Assembly (NCBI GenBank): GCA_016180805.1
Contig: JACPAM010000027.1
Location: 1-44,168, forward strand
Origin: Deltaproteobacteria bacterium
GTDB taxonomy: Bacteria > Desulfobacterota > Binatia > UBA9968
Direction of reading: 5' to 3'
Length of the DNA: 44,168 nucleotides
Shown here one piece after another: positions 9,251 to 17,297 of the stretch; the stretch's first letter is position 1, and each line of letters begins with the position of its first letter. Below the pieces are notes generated by a model that saw nothing but the letters and a program-made list of their open reading frames with translations, did not search any database and was not told the origin of the DNA. The translations under genes were made by a program, and so were the position numbers.

Positions 9251-9711
9251 ACAATTTCCTCGCTTCACATCTTCTTCCTCTCCTCAACTACCGTCTGTGC
9301 AGGGGTGTGTCTCCACCTGCGCGGATAGCCTGCTCTGCGCTCTTATCAGTGGCTCTGATCTCCCACGGCACGATCCCACAAGGCGGAAGCTTTGACCTTA
9401 TCCCTGCCAACACCCCCATTCCTACCCAACTCCCTGCTCCCGTCTCCCCCGCCATTTCCCTTTACAATACCCATAGCAAGCGGTAAATTCGCGCTCAGCG
9501 GTTTAGTCCAACACCACGTTAGGCCAGCAAATCGCATGAGCTTGATCGAAATCGATTTCACAGGTTCCTCCCATATCACCAGCGACGGTTTCACACGGTC
9601 GGAGCTCCGGGGTCTCTTCACACCAGCGAAGCTTGCTGATCTCCTCGTGGAAGTCTGGGCTGGTTAGGATCTGTGGGGTCCGACCCCTACAATCTAGACA
9701 ATCTCTAAATT
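9251..9711. other. Gene-free stretch between the IS91 remnant and the PIN pseudogene
   Basis: It may contain the terminal part of the IS91-type element, but no defined end can be placed. The short open frames on both strands show no known motif. I see no terminator or tRNA. Confidence 0.4.
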
Positions 9712-9935
9712 TTACTTTTGCTGGGAGCGCAGGTACGCGCGGGGACGGAGGATTCGCAGCCGCCGGAGTCCTACTGTTCTGAGGGCAGTATGTCGGATAT
9801 CTAGCAGATCGCGATCTCCCGTGACGAGGACATCGGCGTCAGCGGCGAGGCAACAAGCAGGCGGGAAACAGCTTGGTAGGGCACTCCGCCGAAGACAAAA
9901 GCGGATACCAGAACGCCGGTGTCAACGACGGCTCG
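9712..9935 (-). pseudogene. PIN-domain ribonuclease toxin, internally deleted and frame-shifted
   Basis: One frame gives the PIN N-terminus, VRAVVDTGVLVSAFVFGG, with the first acidic residue of the active site (usual form DTNVLVSA). After about 25 residues the match passes to another frame that gives AADADVLVTGDRDLLDIR, the PIN C-terminal active-site segment, and ends at 9712. The middle of the domain, several dozen residues, is gone. The start overlaps the end of the 67-residue gene at 9922-10125, the usual arrangement of an antitoxin-toxin pair. It is therefore a dead toxin. Confidence 0.7.
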
Positions 9936-10125
9936 GACCCTTCTTTTGCTTGGCGGCGTAGGCTTTCTCCCTTACCCTTTGAACCGCTGCCTCGACGTCA
10001 GCCAGTTTGAGGGTAGTATTTTTAAAGGCTTCGCGGGCCATATTGAAGGCCGCCTCCAGCCTTTCCCTAGGGGAAAGAACGGCGAGTATGTAATCTTCTG
10101 GGGATACCTTCTTTGCTGCTCTCAT
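9922..10125 (-). CDS. Small hypothetical protein, antitoxin-like by position
   Basis: 67 residues, charged and probably helical, with a basic C-terminal tail (KQKKGPSRR). I do not recognise the family. It overlaps the upstream 77-residue gene by ATGA and runs into the start of the broken PIN gene, so it is in the antitoxin position. Without an active toxin it may be under little selection. Confidence 0.5.
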   Translation of the reverse strand: MRAAKKVSPEDYILAVLSPRERLEAAFNMAREAFKNTTLKLADVEAAVQRVREKAYAAKQKKGPSRR

Positions 10126-10355
10126 CGCGGCAGATCCTTGGGAGCTTTAAAGTAACTTTTAGCGTAAAGAACGGAGCCTGTTCCGTCAAGCGCGGTTAGG
10201 GAACGGATTGGGATCTGTTGGAGCTCCTCGGCCAAGAGATCCTGCTCCCGAAGTAGGCAGAGGAGCTTCTCCTTTCTGGCCCGGTGACTCTTTAGATCAA
10301 ACGCGCCAGTGGTGGTCATCTTCGAGGCAATACGGGAACGTAACGGTGATTTCAT
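10122..10355 (-). CDS. Small hypothetical protein
   Basis: 77 residues with no recognised domain; the middle is leucine- and glutamate-rich (LLCLLREQDLLAEELQQ) and probably helical. It overlaps the next gene by ATGA, which supports real translation as part of a small operon. The N-terminus is basic. Its function is unknown; it lies directly upstream of an antitoxin-like gene and a dead PIN toxin. Confidence 0.4.
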   Translation of the reverse strand: MKSPLRSRIASKMTTTGAFDLKSHRARKEKLLCLLREQDLLAEELQQIPIRSLTALDGTGSVLYAKSYFKAPKDLPR

Positions 10356-10357
10356 CC

Positions 10358-10618
10358 TCAGGCGGTTAGCCCCAAGAGCTGATCGAGCTCTCCCTCGGCG
10401 TCAAGCTCTCTCAGCTCCTGGTAGCCCCCCAAAGGCCTGCCATCGATGAAGATCTGTGGGACAGTAGAGCGGCCCGACATCCTGCGGGCTTCTTCCTGCA
10501 GAAGCTCGTCATCGGTCACATCGATCTCTTCAAAATCGACGCCTTTAGCTCTAAGCAGCGCCTTAGCGGCGTGACAGAAGGAGCAATAATCCTTGGTATA
10601 GACAACGACCCGGGCCAT
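10358..10618 (-). CDS. Glutaredoxin (GrxC-like)
   Basis: Small thiol-disulfide oxidoreductase of 86 residues. It begins MARVVVYTKDYCSFCHAAK, with the redox pair Cys12 and Cys15 (CSFC rather than the usual CPYC), then TVPQIFIDG with the cis-proline and the GGYQEL glutathione-binding segment. The ATG at 10618 lies 4 bp after the TPR gene stop; the longer open frame overlaps that gene. It is the last gene of the pilus operon, which is unusual company for a glutaredoxin. A CPYC-to-CSFC change keeps both cysteines, so dithiol chemistry is still possible. Confidence 0.9.
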   Translation of the reverse strand: MARVVVYTKDYCSFCHAAKALLRAKGVDFEEIDVTDDELLQEEARRMSGRSTVPQIFIDGRPLGGYQELRELDAEGELDQLLGLTA

Positions 10619-10622
10619 TGGG

Positions 10623-11756
10623 TTATCTCTTCGCCACGAGCTCCTGGAGATGGGCGCGAACCCGCTCGACGAGAGCCCGGTTTTCCTCACCGGAAAGATC
10701 AATGAATTTTTGAAAATGAAAGCGCGCCCGCTCAGACTCCCCGATCTCCTCCAGCACCAGCGCAAGGTTATAGTGGGTCTGGGCGAAAGCCGGATTGATC
10801 GCCAGCCCTTTCTCCAAGACTTCGCGCGCCTCGTGGGGCCTCTTCTGGGAGCGATAGACCAAACCCAAGTTGTTATACGAGCTCAAGTAGTTGCGATCGA
10901 GAGCAAGCGCCTTATCGTAGTTTTTGATTGCCGGTTTCCACTCCCCCTTGAGTTGATGGATGACCCCGAGATTGTGATAGGCCATCGCGTAGCGCGGGTT
11001 GAGGGCCAGGGCCTTTTTCAACTCGGCCATCGCCTCGTCGTGCATTCCGAGCTCTTTATAAACGACCCCCAGATTGTTGTGGGCTTCCGCATAGAGCGGC
11101 CACATCTGAACCACCTTTTCGTATGCTCGCCGCGCCTGGGGGAAATTTTTTTCTTCCTGATAGAAAAGCGCGAGGTTGAAATGACGGCGAACCTCCTCGG
11201 AGAGATCCGGCGCGACCGCGACCTTGGGCGCTTCGGCCTCTTTCGCCGGCACTTTGGCTCTTCGCTCCGCGTGAGGCGCGCCCGATCCGCCAGCGGGTTT
11301 TGATCTTTTGTCAGCGGACTTTCTCGCCGATTTTTCCACTTGCTTTTCCCCTTGATCCGGTAGCTTCGTCTCCGTCGCTCTGGCGACGGACGCTTTATCT
11401 TCGAGGATCAGGGGCTCCACCGTGGGCACGGCAGGCGGGGGAGTCAGGATGAGACCCGTCGGACGGCTTGCGACCGCGACCGGTGAAGAAGTGCCGGACA
11501 GACGGGCTTTGAGACTCCCGCCGGAAAGGAAAAAGTAGCTGAACAGGACGAAGAAAAGGAGCACTCCAGAGCCCAGCCCGACTAAAAGAGTGCGTGAGAG
11601 CTGCACCCGGCTCAGTACGGAGCCAAATGGAAGTTCCCTGCCGCTGCGATGGCTTTCCTTCGCCCGGGGCAAAACCCCAGACGGATCAGGAGCGCTGTAG
11701 CGCCTTCCCAGCTTGGCCGACTGGGCTTTTTTTAGCGCGTCCGCGATCAGGCTCAT
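10623..11756 (-). CDS. TPR protein of the pilus operon (MshN/GspB-like)
   Basis: 377 residues. It starts MSLIADALKKAQ, the start seen in GspB- and MshN-like proteins, followed by a transmembrane segment at about 55-77, a low-complexity Ala/Pro/Lys region (about 90-185) and about five tetratricopeptide repeats (188-360). The repeats show the usual pattern, for example AEAHNNLGVVYKELGMHDEA. The TPR part would lie in the periplasm and may assist secretin or pilus assembly. It overlaps the ATPase gene upstream by 4 bp (ATGA). Assignment to MshN rests on position after MshL and MshM and on architecture. Confidence 0.8.
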   Translation of the reverse strand: MSLIADALKKAQSAKLGRRYSAPDPSGVLPRAKESHRSGRELPFGSVLSRVQLSRTLLVGLGSGVLLFFVLFSYFFLSGGSLKARLSGTSSPVAVASRPTGLILTPPPAVPTVEPLILEDKASVARATETKLPDQGEKQVEKSARKSADKRSKPAGGSGAPHAERRAKVPAKEAEAPKVAVAPDLSEEVRRHFNLALFYQEEKNFPQARRAYEKVVQMWPLYAEAHNNLGVVYKELGMHDEAMAELKKALALNPRYAMAYHNLGVIHQLKGEWKPAIKNYDKALALDRNYLSSYNNLGLVYRSQKRPHEAREVLEKGLAINPAFAQTHYNLALVLEEIGESERARFHFQKFIDLSGEENRALVERVRAHLQELVAKR

Positions 11757-13033
11757 GGCGCTTTTTCCCTGGGGCTGTCGAACGAGGTCAAAACCACCTG
11801 GACCTCTGCAAAGCCCTCGACTTTCTTAAACGTCTTGCCCACCTCTTCGGCCTCGCTCTTGTCGGAAAATCTCCCCAAGTATAAACGATGGCGGCCTTGG
11901 CGGTCCGAAACCTCGGGTTTGGCTAAAAAAAGCGGATAGCCCGTAGCTTTAAACCGCGACGCGACCTCCACAGCCTCCGCCTCGGTTCGATAAGCGCCGA
12001 GCTGAACGGTATAGAAAGAACCTGGCTGCGCCTGCCCGGCGTGCGGCGCGACCGCGCCTGTGGCCGGAGAGGAGCCGGCCCCGCGGGCGGGCGTGACCTG
12101 TTTCAGCACCTGCCGATCGGAACGGAGAAGCAGGATCGCCGCAAAAGCGCCGAGAAAAAAAATGACCACGCCTGCCAGCGCTAGGGCCAACCGCGGCGTC
12201 ACCCCGCTCGCCTTCGTTGCCGTTTCTTCCCCTTCGAGGCTCTTCAGCCCTCTGGATACTACCTGCCGCTGAATCTCCCGGGCTTGCTCCGCGTAGCCCG
12301 CCAGCAGGGCGCGGTCGCAGGCCAGGTTGATGAGGCGCGGGATGCCCTGAGAGTAACGATAGATCTCCCGGAGCGCGCCCGGGGTAAAATGCAGGTCCCC
12401 CGTCGATCCCGCCACCGTGAGACGGTGCTGGATGTAGCGCGGGACCTCCTCCCGCGCCAGCGGCTGCAAGTGATAGCGGACTGAGATTCGCTGGTTGAGC
12501 TGGCGCAGCCGCGGCAGGGAGAGCTTCTCTTTCAGTTCGATCTGACCCATCAAGATGATCTGCAGGAGCTTCTCTTTTTCCGTCTCCAGATTGGAAAGGA
12601 TCCGCAGCTCCTCCAGGACCGGAAGCGGAAGGTTTTGGGCTTCGTCGATGATGAGGACCGAGCTGCGGCCGGCCGCCTGTTGGTTCAATAGAAACCGGTT
12701 CAGCCCATCGAGGAGATCTTTTTTGGCAGTCCCGGAGCTGGGTATGCCAAAGTCGCCGAGAATGCATTGCAGGAGCTCCTGCCCGGAGAACATAGGGTTC
12801 AGGACAAGAGCGGTATCGGTCCCTTGAGATTCAAGCTTGTTCAGCAGCGCGCGACACAGCGTCGTCTTCCCGGCGCCGACCTCGCCGGTAATGAGGATAA
12901 AACCCTCCTTCTCTTTGATGCCGTAGAGCAGGTGCTCGAAGGCTCCCCGGTGATTCTCGCTTAAAAAAAAGAAACGCGGATCCGGGGTTAGGTTGAAGGG
13001 TTTTTCCTTGAGGCCGTAGAATTCCTCGTACAT
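11753..13033 (-). CDS. ExeA/MshM-type AAA ATPase with C-terminal SPOR domain
   Basis: 426 residues. The N-terminus MYEEFYGLKEKPFNLTPDPRF is the signature of the ExeA/GspA family. Walker A is GEVGAGKTT (50-58), Walker B is VLIIDEAQN (126-134). A transmembrane segment (281-303) precedes a periplasmic tail ending in a SPOR-like peptidoglycan-binding domain (about 345-420: FYTVQLGAYRTEAEA). In Aeromonas, ExeA with ExeB helps the secretin pass the peptidoglycan layer, which suits this architecture. The stop overlaps the TPR gene and the start lies 7 bp after the secretin gene. In MSHA clusters the gene in this place is mshM. Confidence 0.88.
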   Translation of the reverse strand: MYEEFYGLKEKPFNLTPDPRFFFLSENHRGAFEHLLYGIKEKEGFILITGEVGAGKTTLCRALLNKLESQGTDTALVLNPMFSGQELLQCILGDFGIPSSGTAKKDLLDGLNRFLLNQQAAGRSSVLIIDEAQNLPLPVLEELRILSNLETEKEKLLQIILMGQIELKEKLSLPRLRQLNQRISVRYHLQPLAREEVPRYIQHRLTVAGSTGDLHFTPGALREIYRYSQGIPRLINLACDRALLAGYAEQAREIQRQVVSRGLKSLEGEETATKASGVTPRLALALAGVVIFFLGAFAAILLLRSDRQVLKQVTPARGAGSSPATGAVAPHAGQAQPGSFYTVQLGAYRTEAEAVEVASRFKATGYPLFLAKPEVSDRQGRHRLYLGRFSDKSEAEEVGKTFKKVEGFAEVQVVLTSFDSPREKAP

Positions 13034-13040
13034 TACCGCA

Positions 13041-14588
13041 CTACCATAGAGAGCGACCCCGGGTTTTATTCAGCCGCTCCAGCTCGCGGGTGGTTACCTC
13101 GTCAACCTTTTTTCCAACGAGCACCGTGGGACTCAACAGGACGACGAGCTCGGTCTTTCTCCGCTCCTGAGTTGTGGAGCGGAACAGACGGCCGATCCCC
13201 GGAACATCGCCCAGAAGCGGAATCTTGCTCTCGTCATCGCTCTTCTTTTCTTGGATAAGCCCACCGATGATAATGAACTGGCCCTCCCTCGCCCGCACCA
13301 CCATATCGGCCTCGCGTACGTCGAGGATCGGGAAAATGTCTCCTTCGGGCGATTTTCTCTCCCCGGTCCTCTCGGTTACCGTCGGCCGGATATGAAGGAC
13401 CACGCCACCATCGGGGCCGATCTGGGGGGTAATCGAGAGCACTACCCCTACCGTGATCGTCCGAGGGATCGTCTCTACGACCGTCTGCGGCGCGGCGCCT
13501 GCGACAGGGATGATGGTCACTCGCCTTTCGAAAAACACATCATCGGTCGCGGCGCGGATGAGAGCGGTCTGATTGTTCAGCGTTGCCAGCTTAGGGCTTG
13601 AGAGTACGTTCACCTCGCCCTGGGTACTGAGGACGGAGAGGAGCGCTGAAAAATCCGTGCTCGTTACGCCGACCTGGAATGGCCCGCCTGGAGCTAATCT
13701 CTGCCCTATGATTCTGCTTGGCGAGATCGTCGTGGCCCCTCTCAGAGCGCCCGCCTTGGCGATGGCTCCCCAATCCAGCCCAAACCGGTAATCCCCGGTG
13801 AGGGTTACTTCGAGGATCCTCGCCTCGATGAGGACCTGGCGTTGCACCGATCCCTCAATCTTTTCCAGGAAACTGGCAATCCGATCGAGGAACTTAGGTA
13901 GATCCGTGATCAGGAGATGGCTACCCTGCTTGTCCACAAGCATCTTGCCCGCAGGCGAAAGCAGCTTGGCTACCCCAGCTTCGATATCCCTCCACAGGTC
14001 AGTCTCGGTGGTTGTGGTCACTCTGGTTTCTCCCGTAGCCCGCGCTGCCGCGGCACCTCCACCACCGGCTCCGATCTGCGCCGATGTGGAGGAACTTCCC
14101 GTCCGTTTGAGATTCACGTACTGGAGCGAGAAAATTCTCGTTTCTGGTACGGGCTCGGAAACCCGGATAATGTTCTGCTTGATGCTGTAGGCGACGTCGA
14201 CCAAATCGGTTAGCGTGTCCAAGACCTCGGTGAACGTCACGTTCTTCAAATCGACTGTGACCGCGCCTTTCACCTTTGGATCCACCACGATGTTAAAGCT
14301 GGTCTGCTTGCCGAGGGCCGTCAGCACTTCGCGAATATCCGCGCCGCGCAGCGAAAGGGTGTAAAGTCTCTCCGGCTCCCTCTTTCCCTCGACTTCCGTG
14401 ACGATCAATCCGGGAAGAGCCTCGCGAGGCGGTGTTGCCTCCCGAGCCATCGCAGGCGGCTGCGGCACGGCGGCGGGGCGCGCCGGAGATCTTGCCGGCG
14501 CACATGCCGCTTGGCTGAGCAGAGCCCAGACCAGGCCGGCTCCGACCCAGTGGGGCCAATGGTCGCGAAAAAGCGTTCTTTGCTTCAT
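13041..14588 (-). CDS. mshL: MSHA/type II-type secretin
   Basis: Outer-membrane channel for a pilus or secreted protein. The 515 residues start with a signal peptide ending near Cys29 (LLSQAAC; possibly a lipoprotein, though the lipobox is not canonical). An STN domain follows at about 75-143, then a Gly/Ser/Thr-rich variable loop near 165-185, and the secretin domain from about 250 to 495 with VNVLSSPKLATLNNQTALI and the end signature GGLIQEKKSDDESKIPLLGDV. A 4-bp overlap joins it to the PilP-like gene upstream. A single STN domain and the neighbours MshI-K and MshM-N favour MshL over PilQ or GspD. Confidence 0.9.
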   Translation of the reverse strand: MKQRTLFRDHWPHWVGAGLVWALLSQAACAPARSPARPAAVPQPPAMAREATPPREALPGLIVTEVEGKREPERLYTLSLRGADIREVLTALGKQTSFNIVVDPKVKGAVTVDLKNVTFTEVLDTLTDLVDVAYSIKQNIIRVSEPVPETRIFSLQYVNLKRTGSSSTSAQIGAGGGGAAAARATGETRVTTTTETDLWRDIEAGVAKLLSPAGKMLVDKQGSHLLITDLPKFLDRIASFLEKIEGSVQRQVLIEARILEVTLTGDYRFGLDWGAIAKAGALRGATTISPSRIIGQRLAPGGPFQVGVTSTDFSALLSVLSTQGEVNVLSSPKLATLNNQTALIRAATDDVFFERRVTIIPVAGAAPQTVVETIPRTITVGVVLSITPQIGPDGGVVLHIRPTVTERTGERKSPEGDIFPILDVREADMVVRAREGQFIIIGGLIQEKKSDDESKIPLLGDVPGIGRLFRSTTQERRKTELVVLLSPTVLVGKKVDEVTTRELERLNKTRGRSLW

Positions 14589-15070
14589 GGCTTGCCTTCC
14601 TTGATATCGATGGCGATCGATGGCTCTGCGATTCTGAGCATCCGTTTCCGTCCGTCTTTCTCCAGCACAACCGCATCCGGCCGGATCTCCGAAACCGTTT
14701 CGTCGCCCACCTTGTCTCCGACGACAACCGTATGTCCGTCCAGTGTCGCCACGCCGCGGGGTTGGCCAACGATGATGGCCTTGACCCGGAGAACCTCATC
14801 GGGTTTCCAGCCCCCGCCCTCGGCCGCTTCCTTTTCCGTGAGAAATGGGTTCCTCCCCCACAGAACCTGCTCCGCGACCGGTTCTCCTTTCAGGGCAAGC
14901 TGGGATGAACTCTCGGGCTGAGGCTGGGGTGTAACCGGGGCAAAAGGCGAGGGCGGGGCCGTTGCCACGGGCCGCACAGAGCGGATACCTCCGCCCGGGC
15001 GCAAGTAATAAATGGCCACGCCGACGAACATCAAGATCGACGCGACCAGAAGCCACCGTTCCCGGCTCAT
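14585..15070 (-). CDS. PilP/MshK-like pilus assembly protein
   Basis: 161 residues with one N-terminal transmembrane segment (about 6-24), a Pro-rich stretch (about 30-55) and a compact periplasmic domain (about 85-150: VLRVKAIIVGQPRGVATLDGHTVVVGDKV) like the beta domain of PilP and GspC that contacts the secretin. It overlaps both neighbours by 4 bp. Sequence in this family is poorly conserved, so the call rests on architecture and position between the PilO-like protein and the secretin. Confidence 0.72.
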   Translation of the reverse strand: MSRERWLLVASILMFVGVAIYYLRPGGGIRSVRPVATAPPSPFAPVTPQPQPESSSQLALKGEPVAEQVLWGRNPFLTEKEAAEGGGWKPDEVLRVKAIIVGQPRGVATLDGHTVVVGDKVGDETVSEIRPDAVVLEKDGRKRMLRIAEPSIAIDIKEGKP

Positions 15071-15711
15071 TTCGTGCCTCCCGGCAGGTTCCCTTTTTGA
15101 TAATAGCTGCGCAAGACGATCTCCGCAGAGACCACAGGCACACGTCGGCGCAGATCGAGCGACTGAACCGTGACGAGGCGAGGAATCGTTCTCAGGGCCT
15201 CGAGGAAATAGGCAATCTCGCGATAGTCTCCGGAAAAACTGACCTTGACCGCGAACGACCCTATTGGGCTGGAATCTTCGGAAGGTCCCGGGGGTGGCGC
15301 TGCCGCCTGAGCAGGAGCGACGCGCGGCGGGGACGCCGGGGCCGCACCTTTCTCCGCTCCCGGCTTCACCGCCTGGTCTTCGGCGCCGATCGTCACCTCG
15401 GACAGATTGAATTCGCGGGCCAGACGACTGATTTCTTCATATAGCGCCGGGATCTCTTTCTCCCTCGGCAGGCTCCGGAACAGGCGCTCCTGGGATCTCT
15501 CCAGATCGCCTCTTTTTTCCGGCTCCAATGGCGGATAGCTCCGCCACAGATCCTGCGCGCTCTTCAACTTCCCCTCCGTAAGGGCGACTTGCCACTGCAG
15601 GTGCTGGATGTCGCGAAGCTTCAAGGCCCAGGAAACTGCCAGGAGCAGCGCGGCCACCGCGATGATCCAGCCCGCAAAACCGGGACCCCTTACGAACGAC
15701 GGCCACCGCAT
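15067..15711 (-). CDS. PilO/MshJ-like inner-membrane assembly protein
   Basis: 214 residues: a transmembrane segment near residues 10-32, a coiled-coil-like stretch (about 40-105), an Ala/Pro-rich linker (about 125-150) and a ferredoxin-like periplasmic fold (about 158-200: FAVKVSFSGDYREIAYFLEALRTIPRLV) typical of PilO and GspM. I chose the ATG at 15711 because it sits one base after the stop of the preceding gene with GGAAG upstream. It would pair with the PilN-like half of the upstream protein to hold the platform and motor. Confidence 0.82.
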   Translation of the reverse strand: MRWPSFVRGPGFAGWIIAVAALLLAVSWALKLRDIQHLQWQVALTEGKLKSAQDLWRSYPPLEPEKRGDLERSQERLFRSLPREKEIPALYEEISRLAREFNLSEVTIGAEDQAVKPGAEKGAAPASPPRVAPAQAAAPPPGPSEDSSPIGSFAVKVSFSGDYREIAYFLEALRTIPRLVTVQSLDLRRRVPVVSAEIVLRSYYQKGNLPGGTK

Positions 15712-15712
15712 C

Positions 15713-17296
15713 TTACTTCCCGCTCCAATACGCGCGCAGCTCAAAGCCGATTTTGGTTTTTTTAATTTCTTTGCGCGCTGCCTCGCCCTTGTCCGCTCCT
15801 GCCCCCTCCGCGCTGGTTTGGGCGATATTCACCGCCGCCGGCGCCAACTCGGTAAAGGTCGACATGCGAAGCGGTAACAGCTCAACGCCCTCAACGCGAG
15901 GGGAACCTTTGAAGGCTTGATAAAACCGATTAAAGGCGGCCTGCGCCGAATAGAGATCGGTGGCGACGACCTCCCCGTTGAGCTGGGCCTTCCATTTGCC
16001 CTGATCGGTTCTGAGGCTCACGGCCTGAAGCACGAGATCGGGGGGAACCAAGCGGCTGAGCCACTTGAAAAGGATCACCCATGACACATCAGGGGCACGG
16101 CTCTCGCCCAAAGCGCGCCCGAGGAGCTTTTCGTTCTCGTGAAGCCCGCGGCTCCCCTCGGCCCCCTGGGCTGCCGGGATCCACTCCGCGTAAAGCGCTA
16201 CCCTATTCTCCAAAAGCCTACGGTACTTCGCCTCAGAGGAGTCCAGAAACCATTGCACGCCGATCACAAGAAAAATAACGAGGAAGAGCCAGACCGGCCG
16301 TTGCAGAAAGGAAACATCAAACTGCGGTCGAGGGATCAAAGCGCGCCGCGGCGCCTGGGGGCCGAGATTGATTCCCGGCTCGGCCGAGGCAGCGACCAAA
16401 CCGAGCGCGACGAGAAACATCGGGAAAGACTCGCGGAAGGCTGCGCCACGCTCCTTCAACGGAGTCAAATCCACGCCCCCGCCCGGACGAACGATCTCCG
16501 CCTCGGCGCCTAACTCCTGCTCCAGTCGAGCCTTGAGCGCCTCGAGCTTGTGCTCTCCCCCGAGCAGGAAGCTGATTTTGTGCTCCTCGCGGTGCCGCTG
16601 CCCGAAATAGAGAGGCGCCCGGCTGGCCTCGCGCGCGGCTTCCTCAAGCAAATCCACCTCCGCCGTGTCCCCAGACCGAGCGGAAAATTCGCGCAGGAAA
16701 CCCCACGCTCCATGGCGCAGCCCGAGCAGGTAACCCTGCTCCCGGCCCAAGTACAGCACCACGTGAAGCCCGAGCGCTTCGCCACGAATGAATTTCAGGG
16801 ATCTGAGCAGCGCGAGCGGCGTGGTGGTCACCAGGACCGGCTTGAGACGACACGCCCGAAGCATCTCGACGGTCGCGTCCACCTGAGACTTCGGAGCGAT
16901 CGCCACCAAAACCCGCACCTGCTCGAGGTTTCCCCCTTGGCTCTCCTCGATGACTTCCCAATCGAAACCGACTTCCTTCCCGGCGGTCTCCCCCAGGAGG
17001 CGGATCTCCCTTCCCACCACGGGACCCAGCTCCTTAAGCGGCATCGGCGGAAACTCAAGGACGCGATGCACGACTTCCGGGCCCGAAAGAACACAGGCCG
17101 CCGCGGAAGAGCGCACACCCTCGCGTCGAAGCACTGCGCCGAGCTGTTGGGCGACGTTCTCCGGATTGGCGGTAAAGAAATCCTCCGCCACGAACGTGTA
17201 AACTTTAAGCGCGGCCGCGGACACCGAGCCGTGCAGGAGACGCAGCCGGTTCGAGGCTAAGTCGAGGGCGATGACCCCAGGGCTACCGAATCGCAT
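15713..17296 (-). CDS. GspL/MshI-like protein (PilM and PilN parts in one chain)
   Basis: 527 residues. The N-terminal part (about 1-310) has the actin-like PilM/GspL-cyto pattern, starting MRFGSPGVIALDLASNRLRLL. One transmembrane segment lies at about 335-353 and a PilN-like periplasmic part with a coiled-coil neck follows (about 355-510). So the two subunits that are separate in type IVa pili are one chain here, as in GspL and MshI. The ATG at 17296 is preceded by GGAGG and lies beside the stop of the platform gene; the longer open frame is not used. Confidence 0.82.
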   Translation of the reverse strand: MRFGSPGVIALDLASNRLRLLHGSVSAAALKVYTFVAEDFFTANPENVAQQLGAVLRREGVRSSAAACVLSGPEVVHRVLEFPPMPLKELGPVVGREIRLLGETAGKEVGFDWEVIEESQGGNLEQVRVLVAIAPKSQVDATVEMLRACRLKPVLVTTTPLALLRSLKFIRGEALGLHVVLYLGREQGYLLGLRHGAWGFLREFSARSGDTAEVDLLEEAAREASRAPLYFGQRHREEHKISFLLGGEHKLEALKARLEQELGAEAEIVRPGGGVDLTPLKERGAAFRESFPMFLVALGLVAASAEPGINLGPQAPRRALIPRPQFDVSFLQRPVWLFLVIFLVIGVQWFLDSSEAKYRRLLENRVALYAEWIPAAQGAEGSRGLHENEKLLGRALGESRAPDVSWVILFKWLSRLVPPDLVLQAVSLRTDQGKWKAQLNGEVVATDLYSAQAAFNRFYQAFKGSPRVEGVELLPLRMSTFTELAPAAVNIAQTSAEGAGADKGEAARKEIKKTKIGFELRAYWSGK

Positions 17297-17297
17297 C

